A DNA stretch of 64,000 bases from Dehalococcoides mccartyi (lineage in GTDB: Bacteria; Chloroflexota; Dehalococcoidia; Dehalococcoidales; Dehalococcoidaceae), in the NCBI RefSeq assembly GCF_001889305.1, contig NZ_CP013074.1, forward strand, positions 496,001-560,000, written 5' to 3'. The position numbers and the translations under genes were made by a program. Shown piece by piece: positions 19,083 to 27,386 of the stretch. The stretch's first letter is position 1; each line of letters starts with the position of its first letter. The notes under the pieces were generated by a model. That model was given only the letters and a program-made list of their open reading frames with translations, made no database searches and was not told where the DNA came from.

Positions 19083-20468
19083 TCAGGCACCACCTACCAG
19101 ACATTTCTGAATACGGATATGGGGTGAACCGTTTGAAACCGGCAGAGGAGACTGGCCGCTCTTGCCGCAGCCGCCGCCCTGATTCATATCCAGATCGTTG
19201 CCTATCATATCTATATTGTGCAGGGTATCAAATACATTTCCTGACAAAACCACCGGCCGCAGAGCTTCGGCTATCTTGCCGTCCCTTATCATATAAGCTT
19301 CTCCGGAGGAGAAGGTAAACATTTCCATACTGGTAGTTCCGCCGTACCAGTTCTTTACATAAATACCTTCTTTTACCCCGTCCAGCATTCCTTCCAGAGT
19401 AGATGTGCCGGGTTCTATATAGGTATTACTCATACGTACAATAGGGGCATAGCGGTAAGATATGGCTCTGGCATTACCGGAAAGGGGTTCATTTAACTTG
19501 GCGGCAGTCTCCCGTGAATGGAGGCGGCCGCTAAGTTTGCCCTCACGGATAAGGTAATTTTTAGTAGCGGCTACACCTTCGTCGTCGTATTTATAGCTGC
19601 CCCGAAGGTCAGGCATGGTGGGGTTGTCTACTATATTTAGTATTTTCGGGCCGAATTTTTTACCCAGCACCATTATTTCGCGCATCTGGGGGTTTTCATA
19701 TATGTGGTCAGCTTCGGAGAGGTGTCCGAAAGCCTCGTGGACAAATACCCCCGCCAGTATGGGGTCAAGTATTACGGTGTATTCGCCGCCTTTTACCTTC
19801 TGGGCGGAGAGCAGTTTTACTGCATGTTCGGTCATGTCTTTTATCTGGGAGTGAAGCCCGGTTATGGCGCTGTAATTGCCTCGGCTGCCTACGGAGATAT
19901 TTGACTGTTGGAGTTCGCCGTCTGCCGAAGCAATGGCAGTGGCGTTGAAATTTATATCCGCGCGTGACTGCTCTATGACACTCCCGCGGGAGTTTACATA
20001 AAAGCGGCGGCGGTAGCCGTCTGAAAAGCGGATAAATGATGTTTTTATGCCTTTGGTCTGCCAGATAAGGTCTTTATATTCGTCCAGCACCCGTTTTTTA
20101 TCTTCAAGCGGGCGTTCCACCGAACTTTGAGACAGCTCGTCCGGCTGGGCATAGGTAACCGAAGGGGCAGATGCAAACTGGCTCTGGGCAGAACCGGCCA
20201 ATGCAGCCTGGTGGATTGCCTGGTCTATCCGTTTACGGATATCATCCAGACTGTTAAAACTTACAAAACCCCAGCCGCCGTTTACCAGCGCCCGAACGTT
20301 GCCGCCCAGGTCACTGCCGCGCCCGGCAGTATCCAGATTTTGTCCCCTGTAAGAGATATAGCTGCTTGTGCTTTCTTCCAGGTGGATTTCCAGATAGTCT
20401 GCCCGGTAGTGATAAAGCTGTTGGGAAAGCTCGTGGGCAATATTTCTGAGTTCAGTCAAGGTGGTCAC
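19083..20468 (-). CDS. tldD: TldD-family metalloprotease
   Basis: Catalytic subunit of the TldD/TldE zinc protease, 461 aa. The metal-binding His-Glu-x3-His is present as VHEAFGHLSEADH (His244, Glu245, His249), and a C-terminal GGGCGKSGQ holds the conserved Cys of the family. The longest start is GTG at 20468; TTG at 20459 has a better placed AAAGGTG and may be the real one. A TTGACA/TAAACT promoter lies just upstream. First gene of the tldD-pmbA-PAC2-HEAT-GNAT operon; no RiPP precursor gene is visible beside it. Confidence 0.93.
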   Translation of the reverse strand: MTTLTELRNIAHELSQQLYHYRADYLEIHLEESTSSYISYRGQNLDTAGRGSDLGGNVRALVNGGWGFVSFNSLDDIRKRIDQAIHQAALAGSAQSQFASAPSVTYAQPDELSQSSVERPLEDKKRVLDEYKDLIWQTKGIKTSFIRFSDGYRRRFYVNSRGSVIEQSRADINFNATAIASADGELQQSNISVGSRGNYSAITGLHSQIKDMTEHAVKLLSAQKVKGGEYTVILDPILAGVFVHEAFGHLSEADHIYENPQMREIMVLGKKFGPKILNIVDNPTMPDLRGSYKYDDEGVAATKNYLIREGKLSGRLHSRETAAKLNEPLSGNARAISYRYAPIVRMSNTYIEPGTSTLEGMLDGVKEGIYVKNWYGGTTSMEMFTFSSGEAYMIRDGKIAEALRPVVLSGNVFDTLHNIDMIGNDLDMNQGGGCGKSGQSPLPVSNGSPHIRIQKCLVGGA

Positions 20469-20492
20469 CTTTAGAGAGAGTATTCTAATCTA

Positions 20493-20521
20493 AGTTTAAA
20501 CTGGGGCAGTTGGCTTGTCAA
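20493..20521 (-). promoter_or_regulatory. Promoter of the tldD operon
   Basis: On the minus strand TTGACA (20521-20516), a 17-bp spacer and TAAACT (20498-20493), ending about 25 bp before the tldD GTG. The -35 is perfect, the -10 matches 4 of 6. Confidence 0.6.
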
Positions 20522-20560
20522 TTTATTGTTCAGTTTTCAGCCTTGATAGCTGGATGGGCA

Positions 20561-20590
20561 TTGACTAATGATGGGTAAAAGGGCTAGGAT
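20561..20590 (+). promoter_or_regulatory. Promoter of the glm operon
   Basis: TTGACT (20561-20566), 18-bp spacer, TAGGAT (20585-20590), then eight bases to the glmM ATG. The predicted start is around 20597, giving an almost leaderless transcript. An alternative reading is that the AGGA inside the -10 is a Shine-Dalgarno and transcription starts further up. Confidence 0.5.
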
Positions 20591-20598
20591 TTAGCCGT

Positions 20599-21891
20599 AT
20601 GGGATTATTCGGAACTTCCGGTATCCGCCGTTTGGTAGATGACCGTTTGATGGAAACAGCTCTTAAAGTGGGGTTTTCTGTAGGAAAACGCTACCGCAGG
20701 GTGGTGTTGGCCGGTGACAGCCGCACTTCCACGCCAGCTATCAAGCGCATACTTAGCGGGGCTTTGATTTCCGCCGGGGCAGATGTGCTTGATGTAGGGC
20801 TGGTGCCGACACCTACTCTGGCCTTTATGGCCAGAGACTTTGATGCCGGGTTGATGGTGACTGCTTCACATAATACAGCTGAATACAATGGCATCAAGTT
20901 TCTGAATCCTGACGGCTCGGCTTTCAGTTATCTGCAGCAGCAGGAAATAACCAAAGACGTTGAATCAAGCCGTTCCCCTTCAATAAAGTGGGATAATTTC
21001 GGCCAGATAAATGCTTTCCCTTGTACAGTTGAAAAACACATGGAACATATCCTCGGTTACCTGCCGGACAAATGCCGCCTTAAGGTAGTGGTGGATTGCG
21101 GCGGCGGGGCGGCATCCGTTATAACCCCTTGGTTGCTTCAGCGTATGGGCAGCAGGGTGATTTCCCTGAATGATACTACCCACGGTTTTTTCCCTCACCC
21201 GCCTGAACCTCTGGCTGAAAATCTTACAGGACTAATTCAGACTGTCAAAGAAAGCGATGCTGATTTGGGCATTGCCCATGACGGTGATGCCGACCGGATG
21301 GTGGCGGTAGATAAACACGGCAACTTTATTTCCGGTGATAAAATGCTGGTACTTTTTGCCAGAGCTGCCAGGGCAGACAAGGTGGTTACCACTCTGGATG
21401 CTTCTATGGTAGTAGACGAGATGGGATTTAAGGTTATCCGTACAGCTGTAGGTGATAACTATGTTTCCGAGGAACTTAAACGGCAGGGTAACTTCGGGGG
21501 TGAGCCCTGCGGTGCCTGGGTTTTCCCTGAGAGTTCTCTTTGCCCTGACGGTATTTATGCCGCTGCCAGATTGTTAAATCTGGTTGCCCGCCAGCCTCTT
21601 GCGGAGCTTACTTCGGATATCCCGGAATATTCCATGAAACGGGGGAGTGTGGCTGGCAGTGGTTTGAATCTGGCCTTGGTTGAGGAATCACTCCAGTGCC
21701 TGAATCCTCTTTCCTCCAGCCTGCTGGACGGGATTAAGCTTAATCTGAAAGATGGCTGGTTGCTTATCCGCCCTTCGGGTACAGAGCCTAAAATCCGTTT
21801 GACGGCTGAAGCCAAAACCCCTGAACAATGTGAAACCATTTACCAAACAGGCCTTAAGTGCTTAAAGAGCTGTCTTTCCCGGGAGAAATAA
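20599..21891 (+). CDS. glmM: Phosphoglucosamine mutase-like phosphohexomutase
   Basis: Converts glucosamine-6-phosphate to glucosamine-1-phosphate. The 430-aa protein has FGTSGIRR at the N-terminus, the phosphoserine loop TASHN (88-92, Ser90), the metal-binding DGDADR (228-233) and the phosphate-binding RPSGTEPKIRLT near the C-terminus. The assignment to glucosamine rather than mannose or glucose rests on context: the next genes are glmU-like enzymes and glmS, in one operon with 1-15 bp gaps. It is distinct from the phosphohexomutase at 3589-5016. Confidence 0.85.
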   Translation: MGLFGTSGIRRLVDDRLMETALKVGFSVGKRYRRVVLAGDSRTSTPAIKRILSGALISAGADVLDVGLVPTPTLAFMARDFDAGLMVTASHNTAEYNGIKFLNPDGSAFSYLQQQEITKDVESSRSPSIKWDNFGQINAFPCTVEKHMEHILGYLPDKCRLKVVVDCGGGAASVITPWLLQRMGSRVISLNDTTHGFFPHPPEPLAENLTGLIQTVKESDADLGIAHDGDADRMVAVDKHGNFISGDKMLVLFARAARADKVVTTLDASMVVDEMGFKVIRTAVGDNYVSEELKRQGNFGGEPCGAWVFPESSLCPDGIYAAARLLNLVARQPLAELTSDIPEYSMKRGSVAGSGLNLALVEESLQCLNPLSSSLLDGIKLNLKDGWLLIRPSGTEPKIRLTAEAKTPEQCETIYQTGLKCLKSCLSREK

Positions 21892-21892
21892 A

Positions 21893-23095
21893 ATGAAGGC
21901 AGTCATATTGGCGGCAGGCGAAGGCAGCCGCATGCGCCCGCTGACATTTACCCGTCCCAAAGTTATGCTGCCCATTGCGGGCAAGCCTATTTTGGAGCAC
22001 CTATTACTGGAGGTCAGCGCTGCCGGTATCACGGAGTTTATACTGGTGGTGGGTTACCGTGATGAGCAGGTGCGTTTGTATTTTGCAGACGGTGCCAAAT
22101 GGGGGCTGAAAATCAGCTATTGCCAGCAGAACCGCCAGCTGGGTACCGCCCATGCCTTAAAGCAGCTTGAAGACCAGCTTCAGGCTGAATTTCTGGTTAT
22201 GAACGGAGATATATTGGCAAAATCAGCAGATATCGCCGCTCTGGCGGCATCTGCCAAAACTACGCTGGGTGTTTTTGAAGCATCAGACCCCAGCCGCCTT
22301 GGTGTGCTTGAAACAGACGGCAGACGTGTAAAACGTATCCATGAAAAGTCCGCAAATCCGCCTACCAATCTGGCAAATGCCGGTTTGTACCTGTTTACCC
22401 CGCCGATATTTAAAGCCATAGACGATACTCCGCTGTCACCGCGGGGCGAATATGAAATAACCTCATCTATCCAGCTGCTTATTGACAGAGGCCTGGCGGT
22501 GGGTTACCGCCCGCTTACTTACTGGCAGGACGTCAGCTACCCGTGGGATTTGCTTGACCTGAATGCTTCCATGCTTAAAAGCCTTAGCCAACGTATTTGC
22601 GGCAAGGTAGAGGAAAATGCGGTTATCAAGGGGGCGGTGGAAATAGGCGAAGGTAGCCTTATCCGTTCGGGTGCGTATATAGAAGGGCCGGTGATAATAG
22701 GTAAAAACTGTGATATAGGTCCGAATTGTTATATCCGCCCGTCTACTTCCATAGGGGATAATTGCCGGGTTGGTGCTTCGGTTGAGATAAAAAACTCTAT
22801 TATTATGGATAATACCAAAATACCCCACCTTAATTATGTGGGGGATAGTGTAATCGGACAAAACTGTAATCTGGGTGCCGGAACCAAGCTGGCTAATCTG
22901 CGTTTTGATGGTGCGGATATTTCAGCTGGGGGTGTCAATACCCGCCGTCGCAAGCTGGGTGCGGTTTTGGGAGATGGGGTTGAGACCGGTATTAATGTAA
23001 GTCTTAATCCGGGCGTTCTTGTAGGCTCAGGCAGCCGCATAGGGCCCGGTGCGGTTGTGAGCGGGCTTATTGAGCCAAACTCATATATCGGCTAA
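21893..23095 (+). CDS. glmU: Bifunctional GlmU-like uridylyl/acetyltransferase
   Basis: A 400-aa fusion of a nucleotidyltransferase (1-230) and a left-handed beta-helix acetyltransferase (235-400). The N-terminal ILAAGEGSRMRPLTFTRPKVMLPIAGKP, QLGTAHALKQ and NGD metal site are intact. In the helix PHLNYVGDSVIG (His312) followed by GAGTKLANLRFDG matches the catalytic region of GlmU acetyltransferases. It should acetylate glucosamine-1-phosphate and transfer uridylyl. It resembles the archaeal-type bifunctional enzyme more than E. coli GlmU. It follows glmM by one base. Confidence 0.85.
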   Translation: MKAVILAAGEGSRMRPLTFTRPKVMLPIAGKPILEHLLLEVSAAGITEFILVVGYRDEQVRLYFADGAKWGLKISYCQQNRQLGTAHALKQLEDQLQAEFLVMNGDILAKSADIAALAASAKTTLGVFEASDPSRLGVLETDGRRVKRIHEKSANPPTNLANAGLYLFTPPIFKAIDDTPLSPRGEYEITSSIQLLIDRGLAVGYRPLTYWQDVSYPWDLLDLNASMLKSLSQRICGKVEENAVIKGAVEIGEGSLIRSGAYIEGPVIIGKNCDIGPNCYIRPSTSIGDNCRVGASVEIKNSIIMDNTKIPHLNYVGDSVIGQNCNLGAGTKLANLRFDGADISAGGVNTRRRKLGAVLGDGVETGINVSLNPGVLVGSGSRIGPGAVVSGLIEPNSYIG

Positions 23096-23110
23096 GGCAG
23101 GGAGTGAAAT

Positions 23111-24292
23111 ATGAAACAAGCAGTTATACTGGCAGCCGGTGAGGGACAACGCCTGCGGCCTTTTACCGCAAGTAAGTCAAAAGTGATGCTGTCTATTGCG
23201 GGCAAACCCCTGCTTGAGTATGTTATTGAATCCCTCGCCCGAAATGGTATCCGGGATATTATTTTGGTAGTAGGTTACCAGCGTGAGCGTATATTTGATT
23301 ATTTTGGTCAGGGCGGGCATCTGGGGGTGCAGATAACCTATGTTCACCAACCAAATCAGTTGGGCACAGCCCATGCTCTTAAACAGGCAAATGATAAAAT
23401 CAAAGGGGATTTTCTGGTTCTGAACGGAGACCAGCTTATCAAGCCTTCTACCATAAGTGAGTTTGCAAAACAACCGCCGCAGGCGGTTATGGTAAAAGCC
23501 GTAAACGGCGAAGACCCCAGACGATACGGGGTGATAACTTCTTCGGGTGGCTTGTTAACTTCCATAGAGGAAAAACCCAGTATAGCCAAAAGCAGTTTTA
23601 TAAATACCGGCATTTACTCTTTCTCAATGAAAGTTTTTGATTATATCGGCGAGCATCTGGATATTCCGGTGGTTTTGCAGTCCATGATAAAAGACAAGTT
23701 GGATATACAGGTAGCAGAAAGCCATGGACTTTGGCTGGATATAGTCTACCCGTGGGATATGCTTTCACTTAATGCGGCAGTATCGGCCGAGCTTAAGCCG
23801 GGGGTAGCCGGCACTATTGAAAGCGGTGTGGTAATAAAAGGGCCGGTACTGATTGGCAAAAATACGGTTATCCGTTCAAATTCATATATTACCGGTCCGG
23901 TTATAATAGGTGAGGGGTGTGATATTGGCCCGAGTGTTTGTATTTACCCTTCCTCCAGCATTGCAGATAATGTAACGGTAGCCCCTTTCTGCCAGATAAA
24001 AAACAGCCTTATTTACAGCGGCAATAGTATCGGGGTAGCTTCGGTTATTGAAGATTCGGTGATAGACCGCGGCTGCGTGCTTCGCGGCCAGTTCAATGCC
24101 ACTTCCTCCGAGGTAGAGACCCGCATAAATGATGAATTGCATAAAATAAAAGTCGGCACCATGATGGGTGAAGGCTGTATCGTGGGTAACTCTGTCGTGT
24201 CGCAAAGCGGTACGGTGGTGGGCAATTCCAGCCGCATAGCCCCTTTAAAAACGCTTTCGGGCAGTATACCTGACGGCAGTTTGGTGGTATAG
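23111..24292 (+). CDS. GlmU-like sugar-1-phosphate nucleotidyltransferase, paralog
   Basis: A 393-aa tandem paralog of the preceding gene with the same two-domain plan. The nucleotidyltransferase motifs ILAAGEGQRLRPFTASKSKVMLSIAGKP, QLGTAHALKQ and LNGDQ are kept. The beta-helix part has many I-G-x-x hexapeptides but lacks the His-x-x-Tyr-x-Gly-Asp element and the GAGT motif of the acetyltransferase site, having GQFNATSSEVETR there instead. It may be a uridylyl-, thymidylyl- or guanylyltransferase, or a regulatory partner. It sits 15 bp after glmU and abuts glmS. The sugar is not known. Confidence 0.82.
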   Translation: MKQAVILAAGEGQRLRPFTASKSKVMLSIAGKPLLEYVIESLARNGIRDIILVVGYQRERIFDYFGQGGHLGVQITYVHQPNQLGTAHALKQANDKIKGDFLVLNGDQLIKPSTISEFAKQPPQAVMVKAVNGEDPRRYGVITSSGGLLTSIEEKPSIAKSSFINTGIYSFSMKVFDYIGEHLDIPVVLQSMIKDKLDIQVAESHGLWLDIVYPWDMLSLNAAVSAELKPGVAGTIESGVVIKGPVLIGKNTVIRSNSYITGPVIIGEGCDIGPSVCIYPSSSIADNVTVAPFCQIKNSLIYSGNSIGVASVIEDSVIDRGCVLRGQFNATSSEVETRINDELHKIKVGTMMGEGCIVGNSVVSQSGTVVGNSSRIAPLKTLSGSIPDGSLVV

Positions 24293-26074
24293 ATGTGCGG
24301 TATAGTGGGCTACACCGGTAAACGCCAGGCGCAGGCTGTTTTATATGATTGTTTGTGCCGTTTGGAATACCGGGGGTATGATTCCTGCGGTATAGCCGTA
24401 AACTCGCCTGAGATAAGGCTTTTTAAAGATGCAGGCAAAGTCCATAACATACTTCAAAATGCCCCCCGGTTTGAGGGTACAGCCGGTCTGGGGCATACCC
24501 GCTGGGCCACCTGCGGTGAGCCAACCCAAATAAATGCCCATCCACATACAGACTGCACCGGCAAAATTTGTTTGGTGCACAACGGGGTTATAAACAACTA
24601 TTCACAACTCTTAAAACGGCTTGAGGCTAATGGCCATAAGATAGTTTCGGATACTGATACCGAGCTTATTGCTCATTTGATAGAGGAGTACGACAAAGGA
24701 AACTTGGAAGAAGCCGTCCGTCAGGCAGTGAAGGAAATAGAGGGTTCATATGCTCTGGTGGTTATGCGTTCAGGGGAAAATACCTTGGTGGCGGTGCGGC
24801 AGGATAGTCCTTTGGTTATAGGGGTAGGTGACGGAGAATATCTGGTTGCTTCAGATGTACCTGCCATTTTGGGGTATACCAACAGGGTTATATATCTGGA
24901 TGAGGGTGATATCGGCATTATAAACCCTGATAATCTCAAAATACGCCGGAATGGTGAGTACATTGTGCCTCCGGTGGAAAAAATAAACTGGACTCAGGAT
25001 GAATCACAGAAGGGTGGCTACAGCCACTATATGCTAAAGGAAATACACGAACAACCGCGGGTTATTCAAAATACTCTGATAAATATGCCCTTACCGGAAT
25101 CTTTTAATAAGTCTCCATTACTGGAGCAGAGCCGCAAAACAGGTATCCTTTTTTTAGCCTGCGGCAGTTCCTATCATGCAGCACTGACTGTCCGTTATCT
25201 GGTGGAAGAGCATCTGAACATACCAGTCCGGCTGGAGGTGGCTTCAGAGTTCAACTATATGCATCGTTTACCTCCCTGCAAACTGGCCGTGGTGCTCAGC
25301 CAGTCAGGTGAAACAGCAGATGTTTTACGGGCGATGCGCCGCTTAAAGCAAGCCGGCTGTATGGTGGTAGCCATAACAAATGTAGCCGGCAGTACGGCTG
25401 CCCGTTTGGCAGATCATACTATATATACTCAGGCAGGGCCGGAGATAGGGGTGGCGGCTACTAAGAGCTTTGTTGCCCAGCTGACAGTTCTGTATTTTTT
25501 GTGTTTTGCCTGTGCCTCTGCTGCAAACCCGCGTTATCAGGATTATCTAAGCACTATGCGTCTTTTGCCCAGTGTTGTTCAAAGAGTATTTGGTAGCCAG
25601 CAAAACATTAAAGAGGCTGCTTTAGAAATAGCCAAAGCTAATAGCGTCTTTTTTATAGGGCGGGGGATTAACTATCCCATAGCCCTTGAGGGTGCTTTGA
25701 AACTCAAGGAGATTTCGTATATTCATGCGGAGGGTTATGCGGCAGGGGAACTTAAACACGGACCGTTTGCATTGCTTTCTCCGGAAACACCTGTGCTGGC
25801 ATTGGTAAGCCGTGACCAAACCTACGAAGCTATGCTGACCGGGCTGAGGGAAATAAAAGTGCGCCGTGCCCCCCTGATTGTTATCGGTGAAGCTGGAGAC
25901 GAACAGCTTGGCCAGTTAGCAGATAGGGTAATAAGCCTGCCGTCTTTCAGCCGTCTGTTTAGTCCCATACTTTTTACTGTAGTACTGCAGCTACTGGCAT
26001 ATTACGTAGCCTGTGAGTTGGGCTGTTCCATTGATACTCCCCGGAATCTGGCTAAGAGTGTCACTGTCGAATAG
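24293..26074 (+). CDS. glmS: Glutamine-fructose-6-phosphate aminotransferase
   Basis: Makes glucosamine-6-phosphate from fructose-6-phosphate and glutamine, the first step toward UDP-GlcNAc. The 593-aa protein starts MCGIVGYTG with the N-terminal nucleophile Cys2, continues with RLEYRGYDSCGIAV and HTRWAT of the glutaminase domain, then two SIS domains (GSSYHAAL, SQSGETADVL, ATKSF) and ends with the DTPRNLAKSVTVE tail typical of GlmS. Its ATG directly follows the previous stop. No glmS ribozyme was seen or expected at this internal position. Confidence 0.97.
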   Translation: MCGIVGYTGKRQAQAVLYDCLCRLEYRGYDSCGIAVNSPEIRLFKDAGKVHNILQNAPRFEGTAGLGHTRWATCGEPTQINAHPHTDCTGKICLVHNGVINNYSQLLKRLEANGHKIVSDTDTELIAHLIEEYDKGNLEEAVRQAVKEIEGSYALVVMRSGENTLVAVRQDSPLVIGVGDGEYLVASDVPAILGYTNRVIYLDEGDIGIINPDNLKIRRNGEYIVPPVEKINWTQDESQKGGYSHYMLKEIHEQPRVIQNTLINMPLPESFNKSPLLEQSRKTGILFLACGSSYHAALTVRYLVEEHLNIPVRLEVASEFNYMHRLPPCKLAVVLSQSGETADVLRAMRRLKQAGCMVVAITNVAGSTAARLADHTIYTQAGPEIGVAATKSFVAQLTVLYFLCFACASAANPRYQDYLSTMRLLPSVVQRVFGSQQNIKEAALEIAKANSVFFIGRGINYPIALEGALKLKEISYIHAEGYAAGELKHGPFALLSPETPVLALVSRDQTYEAMLTGLREIKVRRAPLIVIGEAGDEQLGQLADRVISLPSFSRLFSPILFTVVLQLLAYYVACELGCSIDTPRNLAKSVTVE

Positions 26075-26080
26075 TCTTAT

Positions 26081-26533
26081 TCAGATTACAAACAGCCCGG
26101 TAAGGTCTGTCTGGTCAATGATATGCCCTTCCATAGCTCTTAAGAGGTCTGTTTGGTGACAGCCGGCTTTCAGTTTAAGTGCGGTATCCAGTGCAAACAG
26201 GCGGAAATGATAGTGGTGCACCCGGTTGGGTGGGGGATAAGGACCTGTATAACCTATTTCGCCGGCACTGTTTAATCCCTGACGGATACCATCCGGCAGG
26301 TTGGGTTCAGTGGGAACAGCTTCGGGCAGGCTGTTACGATTGGAAGGGATATTGTAGATAAGCCAGTGGGTAAAGGCTTTGGAAGCGTCCGGGTCTTCCA
26401 GTATTAGGGCCAGGCTGTTGGTGCCCTGCGGTAGTTTCATCCAGTGGAGGGGTGGTGAAATATTGCCGCCCAAACCGGAAAAACGGCGGGGAATATACTC
26501 TCCGCAGGCAAAAGCGCTACTACCCAGAAGCAT
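26081..26533 (-). CDS. YbhB/YbcL-family PEBP-like protein
   Basis: A 150-aa phosphatidylethanolamine-binding-protein-like (Raf kinase inhibitor-like) protein. GGNISPPLHWMKLPQGTNSLALILEDPDA and FTHWLIYNIP are family signatures, followed by YTGPYPPPNRVHHYHFRLFALD. The biochemical role of bacterial members is unclear. ATG 26533 has a perfect AAAGGAGG five bases upstream. It follows the HAD gene by 11 bp and converges with glmS, the two stops being only 6 bp apart with no terminator between. Confidence 0.9.
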   Translation of the reverse strand: MLLGSSAFACGEYIPRRFSGLGGNISPPLHWMKLPQGTNSLALILEDPDASKAFTHWLIYNIPSNRNSLPEAVPTEPNLPDGIRQGLNSAGEIGYTGPYPPPNRVHHYHFRLFALDTALKLKAGCHQTDLLRAMEGHIIDQTDLTGLFVI

Positions 26534-26544
26534 ATCCGCCTCCT

Positions 26545-27249
26545 TTACGTATTGTCTATGCAATACTCCAGTTCATCCAGGCCGGTTATCCTGCGGCAAT
26601 CACTTAAATCAATATAGCAGTTACGCCGGTCAAGCAGAATGGGATTCAGCCCGACATTCATCGCTCCTATATAATCTACCTGATACTGGTCACCTATGTA
26701 TAGTACCTCTTTGGCGGCAAGGCCGCTTTTTTCCAAAGCCGCCTGAAAAATAATGGGATTGGGTTTGGTTACACCTACATCCTGAGATATTACTACTGTT
26801 TCCAGATAGGCATCCAGTCCGGTCTTATTGAAGAGTTCGGACATATCTTTATCTGCGTTTGAAATCAGCCCTATTTTCAGGTTTCGGTTTTTCAGGTTCT
26901 TCAGGCAGGGTATTACATCCTGGTAGAGAGTCATTTCCCATTTCAGATTTTTCCAGCGGCCAATCAGGTTGGTTATCAGCTCGGGTGACGCCTCAATGTC
27001 TATTGCCTCAAGAATAATCCGGTAATAGTGGCTCCAAACTGCCATCTGTTCTGCTTTTTCCCGCAGGCTTATAGGGCTTTGGGCATTTTGCTGGTAAAAA
27101 TATTCGTCCGCTTTGTTCATAGGCAGGTAGAGGTCATCTTCTATTATCGTGTAGCCCATCTCCGAAAGCAGCTTTTGAGTCATCTCTTCACGGCTGGGCT
27201 GGTAGCCTATCAGGGTATTATACAGGTCAAAGAAAACACCTTTTATCAT
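26545..27249 (-). CDS. HAD-superfamily hydrolase
   Basis: A 234-aa haloacid-dehalogenase-like phosphatase. Motif I FFDLYNTLIGY at residues 6-16 has a Tyr where most members have DxDGT, giving D-x-Y-N-T, as in several haloacid-dehalogenase-type subfamilies. Motif II LISNAD, and motifs III/IV VTKPNPIIFQ and YIGDQYQVDYIGAMNVG, are intact. ATG 27249 follows GGAG at six bases; the longer frame start is not supported. The substrate is unknown. Transcribed divergently from lysA. Confidence 0.88.
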   Translation of the reverse strand: MIKGVFFDLYNTLIGYQPSREEMTQKLLSEMGYTIIEDDLYLPMNKADEYFYQQNAQSPISLREKAEQMAVWSHYYRIILEAIDIEASPELITNLIGRWKNLKWEMTLYQDVIPCLKNLKNRNLKIGLISNADKDMSELFNKTGLDAYLETVVISQDVGVTKPNPIIFQAALEKSGLAAKEVLYIGDQYQVDYIGAMNVGLNPILLDRRNCYIDLSDCRRITGLDELEYCIDNT

Positions 27250-27279
27250 TTGGTACTCCAGGGTAGTATTTCGCATTCC

Positions 27280-27309
27280 ATTCTAGACCAATAAAATAAG
27301 TTAAAGCAA
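27280..27309 (-). promoter_or_regulatory. Candidate promoter of the HAD-PEBP operon
   Basis: On the minus strand TTGCTT (27309-27304), 18-bp spacer, TAGAAT (27285-27280), 30 bp upstream of the ATG with a GGAG between. Confidence 0.45.
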
Positions 27310-27348
27310 ATTCAGCCAATCTTTAGCATATTTTCATGGCAATATTCA

Positions 27349-27378
27349 TTGACGCAGTTGTGTAACCACTGGTATGAT
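27349..27378 (+). promoter_or_regulatory. Promoter of the lysA operon (leaderless)
   Basis: TTGACG (27349-27354), 18-bp spacer, TATGAT (27373-27378). The predicted start, about 27385, is two bases before the lysA ATG, and no Shine-Dalgarno can be seen, so the mRNA should be essentially leaderless. Confidence 0.62.
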
Positions 27379-27386
27379 AAGCAATT

